Shown: positions 28,173-33,270 of the stretch, piece after piece
Position numbering within the stretch: position 1 is the stretch's first letter
How the letters are laid out: every line of letters begins with the position of its first letter
NCBI GenBank assembly: GCA_027577415.1
Contig: JANBQS010000119.1
Span: forward strand, 1-33,270
Origin: Coemansia sp. RSA 922
Taxonomy: Eukaryota; Kickxellomycota; Kickxellomycetes; Kickxellales; Kickxellaceae
DNA: 33,270 nucleotides
Direction of reading: 5' to 3'
Made by a program: the position numbers and the translations under genes
The notes under the pieces: model-generated
The model's input: the letters and a program-made list of their open reading frames with translations, nothing else
Database searches by the model: none
What the model was told of the DNA's origin: nothing

Positions 28173-28346
28173 CTATTTGTTCTTCCACGAATACGAAGGT
28201 GTTGTGCGAATGTAGTGTGGATCGCGTAGGCGAGTTATACCAGTGTAGATTCCAAAGCCGACCATTGAGCCGATGACTGCGAGTAAGGGTATTGCGTCTT
28301 GGTTGACTGGGATGCCTGCGACTCTGAAAAATATGCGACCGGCCAT
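28173..28346 (-). CDS. Small membrane protein, 57 aa, paralogue of its convergent neighbour
   Basis: Minus-strand gene starting at ATG 28346 (MAGRIFFRVAGIPVNQDA) and ending at 28173. Its TATA box lies about 90 nt upstream at 28435-28443. One transmembrane helix (IPLLAVIGSMVGFGIYTGI, about residues 19-37) is followed by RDPHYIRTTPSYSWKNK. It matches the protein at 27910-28119 over 48 ungapped positions with 16 identities, and it resembles the NDUFA4/B12D pattern (IPL...VIG...Y...RL..P....P..W.K) better than its neighbour does. The basic N terminus suits mitochondrial inner-membrane insertion. The stop codons of the two genes are only 53 nt apart. At 57 codons it would be missed by a 60-codon cut-off. 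Confidence 0.7.
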   Translation of the reverse strand: MAGRIFFRVAGIPVNQDAIPLLAVIGSMVGFGIYTGITRLRDPHYIRTTPSYSWKNK

Positions 28347-28434
28347 TTTATATATTTTTATAGATACAAGAGAGATAGAGAGAGAATTTGATTGTTGATA
28401 GTGATCTTAAGGATGGAAGGGAACATGTACGTTG

Positions 28435-28443
28435 CTTTTTATA
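28435..28443 (-). promoter_or_regulatory. TATA box of the small gene at 28173-28346
   Basis: Minus-strand TATAAAAAG, 89-97 nt upstream of ATG 28346. The sequence and spacing are the same as for the small gene at 81-452. Confidence 0.55.
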
Positions 28444-28476
28444 GCAGCAGTAGTAGACTTGTTCATACCGACGATT

Positions 28477-28539
28477 CCAACATGTCGTGGCGTGACATGT
28501 TGGCCGAAAATAACGGCCGTCTTCATTTTGTCACGCCAC
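28477..28539. repeat. Nested inverted repeats in the divergent intergenic region
   Basis: Three inverted repeats overlap. CCAACATGTC (28477-28486) pairs with GACATGTTGG (28494-28503), loop 7 nt. GTGGCGTGAC (28487-28496) pairs with GTCACGCCAC (28530-28539). GGCCG (28502-28506) pairs with CGGCC (28514-28518). All arms are perfect. The first two overlap, so only one can form as a hairpin. They sit about 35 nt upstream of the TATA box of the small minus-strand gene and about 220 nt upstream of the reductase ATG at 28759, so a shared upstream control region is plausible. The rest of 28347-28758 shows no gene. Confidence 0.6.
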
Positions 28540-28758
28540 CCACCATCTAAGATGTGGCCTGATTCATGTGTTGATCAGATCTTACTTTACTTGATTATCA
28601 TCAGTCACTGTTTTGTGGCTTGAAGCTCCGATGAGGGGGACAGTATATCAAAGGCAGGATAAGGGCCAGCGCTTGCTTGGTCTTTTCATGTATCTCTTGC
28701 CTGTCAAATAAAAGATCCCCTTCTCCTTTATTGTAATTGCTTTATTTTATTTTGGAAA

Positions 28759-29802
28759 ATGGCGTAAGTATACAAGATAATTATAAACTGAAATCTCGGC
28801 GATATGCTTTTTGTATTACTAATAGGCGATAATGATAGTCTTTTGAATACTGTGTTTAACTTTGTTGGCATGTGCGTGGTGGCGTACTACACGTCGCTGG
28901 TGATTACGCTGCTGTTTGACGTGTTTGTGCGTGCGGGCGTCAAGCTTGACAAGTTTGGTGCTGGCAAGGGCGCTTGGGCGGTGGTGACTGGGTGTACTGA
29001 TGGGCTGGGGCGCGAGGCGGCGTTGGAGCTGGCGCGTAAAAAGTTCAACGTTGTTCTTATCTCTCGGTCTCAGCAAAAGCTCGACTTGATGGCCGAGGAG
29101 GTGCGCGCTTTGGGCGTCGAGGCCAAAGTGCTCGCAGTGGACTTTGCCGAGACTGATGCTGAGACTTGGACTGAGATTGGGCAGCTCCTTGATAGCGTGC
29201 GTGTGGGCGTGTTGGTCAACAACGTTGGCGTTAGCTACGACTACCCGATGTATACCGAGGAGATATCTGATGCTACTGTGGACGCGCTGGTGGAGCTGAA
29301 CATGCGTGCGATGGTGCGTATGACGCGTGCTGTGCTGCCGCAGATGAAGGAGCGCAAGAGCGGGCTTATTCTCAACAGTGGATCGTTCGCTGCTCTGCTT
29401 CCGTCGCCATTCCTGTCGGTGTACTCGGGTACTAAGGGCTTTGTCAAGTTCTTTACGCAGTCGCTGGCTGCTGAGGTGGCTAGAGAGGGTATCGTTGTCG
29501 AGCACTTGCAGACGTACTTTGTGTGCTCGCGTATGTCAAAGACGAGGAAGCCAAACTTTTTGATCCCTATGCCCCGCCCCTACATGCGCACGGTGCTGGC
29601 CAAGATTGGCGTGGCAGGTGGAAGTGGCGAGCCTTATACTTCGGTGCCGTATTTCTCGCATGCTTTGTTGGCCTTTGTCGCTGAGCGTCTGGCGCCGCGC
29701 CAGCTGGCTATCGACTATAACTATAACTTGCTTAATGGCCTGCGTAAGCGTGCGATCAAGAAGATGCAGCGCGAGCAAGAAGAAAAGATCAAGAGCCAAT
29801 AA
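28759..29802 (+). CDS. IFA38: Very-long-chain 3-oxoacyl-CoA reductase
   Basis: Two exons: a 5-nt coding exon ATGGC (28759-28763) and 28839-29802, giving 322 residues. Without splicing, this ATG meets a stop (ATG GCG TAA). The 75-nt intron has GTAAGT, branch point TACTAAT (28817-28823) and acceptor ATAG at 28838; an earlier AG at 28825 is only 3 nt from the branch A. The joined start reads MALLNTVFNFVG. A membrane segment covers residues 8-31. SDR motifs are all present: TGCTDGLG (52-59), NNVG (129-132), Ser184, Tyr197 and Lys201. The enzyme uses NADPH to reduce 3-ketoacyl-CoA in the endoplasmic-reticulum fatty-acid elongation cycle. The C terminus is Lys-rich (KKMQREQEEKIKSQ), as expected facing the cytosol. 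An alternative ATG at 28804 would lie inside the intron and is less likely. Confidence 0.9.
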
Positions 29803-29828
29803 GCATGGGGACCATCTCGGTCTCGGAG

Positions 29829-29886
29829 AATAATAATATTTTTTTTCTCCGCTAATAAAAATATTATTATTATTATTATTATTATT
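29829..29886. repeat. AT hairpin and ATT microsatellite between two genes
   Basis: A perfect 15-bp inverted repeat (29829-29843 and 29857-29871, AATAATAATATTTTT and its complement) has a 13-nt loop. The right arm merges into eight ATT units (29863-29886). It fills most of the 103-nt gap between the reductase stop and the Nudix ATG, so it could act in 3'-end formation or as a poly(dA:dT)-like promoter element. Confidence 0.6.
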
Positions 29887-29905
29887 TTATTTCGAGCAAT
29901 CTACA

Positions 29906-30628
29906 ATGTTTGTGTTGTCGAGACGACATTATTCCTATCGCCTCTATCCTTTTCTTTATATTCGACACGTTCATAGTATCGATGGAATAGGCCTTGCGCC
30001 TCCGTTCTCTGCGCTAGACGAGACTGGAATAGAGCTGATAAGACGACGACTAGCCAACGCAGCACAAAACAAAGTAGCCCAAAAGTTCAAATACGCAGCG
30101 GGGGCAGGCGAAGCTGCAGTCTTACTTTTGTTATGTACGGTGGGCGGACAGCCGAGCATAGTGTTTGAGGAGCGGCAGCGGCGACTAACAGCACATGGCG
30201 GTGAGGCGTGTTTTGCGGGCGGCAAAGCCGACATAGAAGACCCTACTTTGGTACATACGGCGTTGCGCGAGACGAGAGAGGAATTGGGTTTGGATCCTGC
30301 CTGCGTAACTGTGCTGGGACGACTGCCGCCAGTGCCGAACAAGACTGCTGCGCTGAGGGTGCACCCTGTTGTTGGCGTCATGACTAAAGGGACATTGGAG
30401 GGGTTGGCGCTGAATAGAGACGAAGTTCATCGTGCTTTTGCTCTGCCTTTGAGTCACTTTTATCGGGCGGAGAATCGTGATAGTGTTCCGGGGTTTAGGA
30501 ATACCGGGCTGCGTGTACCTGTTTACAATACTGATAAGCCGGGATTGCGTATCTGGGGTCTGACTGCGTTTATATTGCATGAGTTCCTGTGCCGAATCTC
30601 TGACCCGACTAATGACGAATCGTCATAA
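29906..30628 (+). CDS. PCD1: Nudix hydrolase, CoA-diphosphatase type (Pcd1/NUDT7-like)
   Basis: Single-exon, 240 residues from ATG 29906. The UPF0035/CoA-Nudix signature is present: LTAHGGEACFAGGKAD (residues 94-109), where the family usually reads LRSHxGEVSFPGGxxD, then ALRETREELGL (119-129) with the R-E-x-x-E-E-x-G core that binds the catalytic metal. It ends with a family-typical IWGLTAFILHEFL (about 214-226). These enzymes cleave CoA and oxidised CoA to phosphopantetheine and 3',5'-ADP, in peroxisomes in yeast. No C-terminal SKL-type signal is present (ends DESS). The first 23 residues are rich in Arg and Tyr without acidic residues, so mitochondrial targeting is possible. The gene follows the reductase by only 103 nt in the same direction. 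Confidence 0.85.
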   Translation: MFVLSRRHYSYRLYPFLYIRHVHSIDGIGLAPPFSALDETGIELIRRRLANAAQNKVAQKFKYAAGAGEAAVLLLLCTVGGQPSIVFEERQRRLTAHGGEACFAGGKADIEDPTLVHTALRETREELGLDPACVTVLGRLPPVPNKTAALRVHPVVGVMTKGTLEGLALNRDEVHRAFALPLSHFYRAENRDSVPGFRNTGLRVPVYNTDKPGLRIWGLTAFILHEFLCRISDPTNDESS

Positions 30629-30648
30629 GAGTCCTAATGATTCGTCAT
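30612..30648. promoter_or_regulatory. Repeated TGACG half-sites overlapping the Nudix stop
   Basis: ATGACGA (30612-30618) and TCGTCAT (30620-30626) form an odd-centred palindrome overlapping the last codons of the Nudix gene; a third TCGTCAT is at 30642-30648. TGACG/CGTCA is the half-site of ATF/CREB-type bZIP factors. They lie about 190-220 nt upstream of the SDR gene at 30835. Binding is inferred from the motif only. Confidence 0.3.
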
Positions 30649-30834
30649 GAGCCGAGTCATCACTCTTTTTTGAGGAGGCGTCACTGCACGTGGACTTGTG
30701 CACTAGGGCTTGTGATGAGCGGGACGTGGAGTTTTTATTCTTCTTGGCTTCTTTTATAATAATAATATTTTATAGTTTCGTCATGTCTAGAAAACACATT
30801 TTATATTCTTACACACACCTATTTATTCACTTTA

Positions 30835-31722
30835 ATGTTTAGCGCCCTCGAACCACCTCCTTTGCCGTACTCGGTCGAGGACAAGGTCGTTTTGGTAACA
30901 GGCGCACTCGCAGCAGTTGGCCGTAAGCTAGCCGAAGCACTTATCGAGAAAGGCTCACGCGTCGTTCTAGTAGACGGAAGCTGTGACGGTAGTGGCGAAA
31001 TGCTCAGTGACAGGCTCAATACAAAGGCTGGGCGCGAGGCTAGTATCTACATACAAACAGATTTGCAGCAGTTGCGCGATATCCAAGTAATGGTCGACGC
31101 TTCGGTACTTACATTCGGGCGGCTGGACGTGCTAGTGAATAGCGCTGAGCGGTATACCGACCGTATGGCGGACGAAGAAGATGCTGAGCGTATCAGCGAG
31201 TGTGTAGACGTCAATCTGCGTGCGCCTATTTTGGCTACTTGGGTATTTGCCAGATACTTGCGGGAAGCCGGAATCGATGGCGTTGTTGTCAATGTTACGG
31301 CTATGGCGGGTCTCCTGCCTGGTAGGGGGCGGGAGGTGTATGGCGCTGCCAAGGCGGGGCTCATACATTTCACGGAGGCGACAAAGGCGCTTGCCCCGCG
31401 TATTCGCGTCTGTGCGTTGGCGCCGTATTACACGGAGCATCTGCCTGGCGAGCATGGACACGAGCGTCTGCTGCCTGGTCATCGGCTCAGTGCTGGGTTG
31501 CTGTCAATGTCTAGCGACCAGGTCGTTGCCTCTGTGGTGCGGTGTATTGAGGACCCGAGAATGGCTGGGCGTACACTGCTGGTCAACGGCAGCTCGTCGT
31601 ACTCGCACAGTGTGGCTACGCTGCTGTCGCATATCCAAATGGTGTTTATTGTGATGTGGGGTTTGCTAGTACTCTTTGTGCGGCGGGTGTTGTATGGCAA
31701 GCAACACGGAGCCATACAGTGA
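30835..31722 (+). CDS. Short-chain dehydrogenase-like protein lacking the catalytic Ser, 295 aa
   Basis: Single-exon gene starting at ATG 30835 (MFSALEPPPLPYSVEDKVV). It has the classical SDR nucleotide loop TGALAAVG (22-29), NSAE (102-105) in place of NNAG, and YGAAK with Tyr169 and Lys173. The serine expected 13 residues before the tyrosine (Ser138 in human 15-PGDH) is Ala156, with Thr155 beside it. The overall pattern and the VASVVRCIEDPRMAGRTLLVN segment resemble 15-hydroxyprostaglandin-dehydrogenase-like SDRs. A C-terminal hydrophobic helix (about 268-285, VFIVMWGLLVLFV) followed by RRVLYGKQ suggests tail anchoring with the catalytic domain in the cytosol. The Ala makes normal dehydrogenase activity doubtful; Thr155 might substitute. 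Substrate unknown. Confidence 0.8.
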   Translation: MFSALEPPPLPYSVEDKVVLVTGALAAVGRKLAEALIEKGSRVVLVDGSCDGSGEMLSDRLNTKAGREASIYIQTDLQQLRDIQVMVDASVLTFGRLDVLVNSAERYTDRMADEEDAERISECVDVNLRAPILATWVFARYLREAGIDGVVVNVTAMAGLLPGRGREVYGAAKAGLIHFTEATKALAPRIRVCALAPYYTEHLPGEHGHERLLPGHRLSAGLLSMSSDQVVASVVRCIEDPRMAGRTLLVNGSSSYSHSVATLLSHIQMVFIVMWGLLVLFVRRVLYGKQHGAIQ

Positions 31723-31846
31723 GTTATTATGCCCACAATAATCAATGATGATATGAGGGAGTAAATTAATAAAAATAACTAAATATATAAATAAATAATT
31801 GATACCTTTACATTAATAGTAATAGTTGTTGTTTTTTTTCTTTCTC

Positions 31847-32656
31847 ATGGATCAATCAGCGCCGCAGTGGTCGGCCGGGCTTAGTGTCGACTCGTATGAG
31901 CCAAAGGAGATGAGCCGCGAAGAGTTCCAGCTCTTGTCGCGCAAGCAGCAGAAGCGGATTATGAAGCAGGAGATGTGGGATCGGCGGGCGGACGACTTCA
32001 AAGAGAAGCAGCGGCAAAAGAACCGCGACGGCCGGCGCCGACGCAAGGAGCGCGTGCGCGAGGGCGAGATTCCGCCTCGACGCAAGGCCGAAGACCAGAC
32101 GCGCACTGGCCACCGGTTTGTCATTGACATGGACTTTGACGACAAGATGGACGACCGCGAGATCAAATCAATCTGCGCCCAGGTCCAGCGCTGCTACGCT
32201 GCCAACCGCCAGGCTGCAAAGTGTGTCGACCTGTTTGTCACTCAGCTGCATGGCCGCTGTCGGCAGCGCTTTGACACGGCGCTGGCGCAGCATACGGGAT
32301 GGAGCGAGCATGTCAAGCTGGAGGATAAGGAGTACCCGGAGCTGTTCCCGCTGGAGAGCTTGGTGTACCTGACAGCCGACTCGCCTAATGTCATTGAGGC
32401 GCTGGATGAGTCTAAAGTGTATATTATTGGCGGGCTTGTTGACAAGAACCGGTACCCGCGGCTGACGCTGGACAAGGCTGAGAAGCAGGGCATCCAGCAC
32501 GCGCAGCTGCCAATCGGCCGCTATGTGCAATTGTCGTCGCGCAAGATCATGACAGTGAACCAGATCTTTGAGATGCTCCTGCGATTCGTTGATGTGCCTG
32601 ACTGGAAGGCTGCCTTTATGGATGTTATTCCTGCTCGCAAGCTAGATAATGAATAA
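31847..32656 (+). CDS. TRM10: tRNA (guanine-9-N1)-methyltransferase Trm10
   Basis: Single-exon gene of 269 residues. The start is ATG 31847 (MDQSAPQWSAGL); the frame extends upstream through a T-rich leader without an ATG. The N-terminal third (residues 20-90) is strongly basic and helical (KQQKRIMKQEMW, RRRRKERVREGE), typical of the tRNA-binding extension. The SPOUT-fold catalytic domain follows: FVIDMDFDDKMDDREI (about 91), LVYLTADSPNVI, VYIIGGLVDKNRYPRLTLDKA (about 197), AQLPIGRYV and LTVNQ-like MTVNQIFEMLLRF, ending with DWKAAFMDVIPARK. Trm10 methylates N1 of G9 in several tRNAs, using S-adenosylmethionine, in nucleus and cytosol. The gene ends only 9 nt from the convergent PET117 gene. 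Confidence 0.93.
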   Translation: MDQSAPQWSAGLSVDSYEPKEMSREEFQLLSRKQQKRIMKQEMWDRRADDFKEKQRQKNRDGRRRRKERVREGEIPPRRKAEDQTRTGHRFVIDMDFDDKMDDREIKSICAQVQRCYAANRQAAKCVDLFVTQLHGRCRQRFDTALAQHTGWSEHVKLEDKEYPELFPLESLVYLTADSPNVIEALDESKVYIIGGLVDKNRYPRLTLDKAEKQGIQHAQLPIGRYVQLSSRKIMTVNQIFEMLLRFVDVPDWKAAFMDVIPARKLDNE

Positions 32657-32665
32657 ATTTATTTA

Positions 32666-32902
32666 TTATTTGTCTTTTATTTCGTTGATGTCTGGCTGCT
32701 CTTTGATGAGCTCGGCGTGTAGTGCTCTGGTCTCGTCGTACTCGCGCTTGTTTTGCTCTCGCTGGGCTCGCCGCTCCTGGTCGCGCACTACGCCCTGGTA
32801 CATGCTGGCCCGCTCTTGGTCCTGCGCCCTATGCACAAACCAGATGGTTCCGACAGCGTAAAGACACGACGCGGTAAACGTAGCTTTGGCAGCACGAGAC
32901 AT
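32666..32902 (-). CDS. PET117: Cytochrome c oxidase assembly factor Pet117
   Basis: Minus-strand gene of 78 residues starting at ATG 32902 (MSRAAKATFTASCLYAVGT). The family pattern is clear: short N-terminal MSRxxK, one hydrophobic segment (residues 8-23), then the conserved VHRAQDQERASMYQGVVRD and a charged helix (ERRAQREQNKREYDETRAL). Human PET117 has 81 residues and the same MSRSSK start. Pet117 is a mitochondrial inner-membrane protein that acts with Cox15 in heme a synthesis for cytochrome c oxidase. The gene converges on TRM10, with an AT-rich palindromic shared 3' region (AATAAATTTATT), and diverges from the LisH gene over a 137-nt promoter. Confidence 0.88.
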   Translation of the reverse strand: MSRAAKATFTASCLYAVGTIWFVHRAQDQERASMYQGVVRDQERRAQREQNKREYDETRALHAELIKEQPDINEIKDK

Positions 32903-33039
32903 GATAAATTCTGACTGATTTCGTAAGGCTATAAGAAAAAAAAGTAGGTTAGCAAAGGAGAGATTGCGGGGATTAGCTTTTGATCTTTGTTTTATCCCTC
33001 TTATTATTCTTTTTTATTGTACTTTTATAATTTCTTCTT

Positions 33040-33270
33040 ATGAGTGCTCCCAATTCAAATAGCTCGTCCGATGCGCTGGGTACCCGCGTCCACCACCACC
33101 GCTCTTCAGAGTACTCTCGTCTGTGTACCGAGGCCGATGCCGCGTTGCTCGACGACAACAATCCTCGAATCCGCCGTGACATAATCCGCATTATCGCCCA
33201 GTACCTGGACTCGCAGGGGTTCACGTCGACCAAAGTAACGCTCTATGACGAGGCCAACGTCAAGCAGCAG
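33040..33270 (+). CDS. LisH-domain protein, N-terminal part (cut by window end)
   Basis: ATG 33040 (MSAPNSNSSSDALGT) opens a frame of 77 codons that runs off the window. Residues about 47-75 (RRDIIRIIAQYLDSQGF, then STKVTLYDEANVK) match the LisH motif, a short helical dimerisation module with the pattern I-x-x-YL-x-x-x-G-[FY]-x-x-[ST]-x-x-x-L-x-x-E. LisH proteins are often WD40 or CTLH scaffold proteins, but the rest of this one is outside the window, so its type is open. The leader shares a 137-nt divergent promoter with PET117. Confidence 0.75.
   Translation, partial: MSAPNSNSSSDALGTRVHHHRSSEYSRLCTEADAALLDDNNPRIRRDIIRIIAQYLDSQGFTSTKVTLYDEANVKQQ

Noticed and set aside
28819..29505. 228-codon antisense frame opposite the ketoreductase
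   Set aside because: The sense strand carries all SDR motifs; the antisense product is His/Arg/Leu-rich noise.
1..33270. tRNA, rRNA, CRISPR array or complete transposon
   Set aside because: I found no B-box/cloverleaf-like sequence, no rRNA-like block, no spaced direct repeats, and no transposase, integrase or reverse-transcriptase motif.

Overview
This is a nuclear window from a fungus. The genes are separated by short gaps, introns are few and small (GTAAGT-type donors, TACTAAC-type branch points), many promoters carry a TATA box, and the conserved genes (fimbrin with a fungal layout, Ste23/IDE, PET117, TRM10, Ifa38-type ketoreductase) are fungal in style. The tandem family of fast-evolving F-box/leucine-rich proteins and the DUF4246 protein are reminiscent of early-diverging fungi such as Kickxellomycotina (Coemansia relatives). 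That placement is inferred from general impression, not from a search.

Layout. Bases 1-5000 hold a small acidic protein gene (minus), an intact F-box-like/LRR gene and a long broken F-box/LRR pseudogene. Bases 5000-8200 hold unclear small reading frames and one membrane-anchored orphan protein. Bases 8202-11764 encode a two-exon insulin-degrading-enzyme-like M16 protease. Bases 11950-15450 are a graveyard with two more small TATA-driven orphan genes, a 5'-truncated F-box-family copy, an unidentified coding fragment and a protein-kinase-like pseudogene. Then come a DUF4246 protein that appears to lack its expected metal ligands, a relic of the F-box family, two intact F-box-like/LRR paralogues in tandem, a mitochondrially targeted protein with about six Myb/SANT-like segments, and another decayed F-box-family copy.

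From 25.6 kb onwards the window is conserved housekeeping DNA: fimbrin (three exons), two related tiny membrane proteins placed tail to tail, very-long-chain 3-oxoacyl-CoA reductase with a 5-nt first coding exon, a CoA-type Nudix hydrolase, an SDR lacking its catalytic serine, TRM10, PET117, and the start of a LisH protein. Several of these are mitochondrial or lipid/CoA-related, but there is no operon-like linkage.

The most distinctive signals are: (1) at least six pieces of one F-box/LRR superfamily in 24 kb, at every stage from intact to a 59-codon stub; (2) two enzyme-family members with lost catalytic residues; (3) three small orphan genes with the same promoter geometry; (4) nested 10-bp inverted repeats in one divergent intergenic region. 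Gene starts were checked for a real ATG; several apparent longer frames begin at GTG or TTG and were trimmed.
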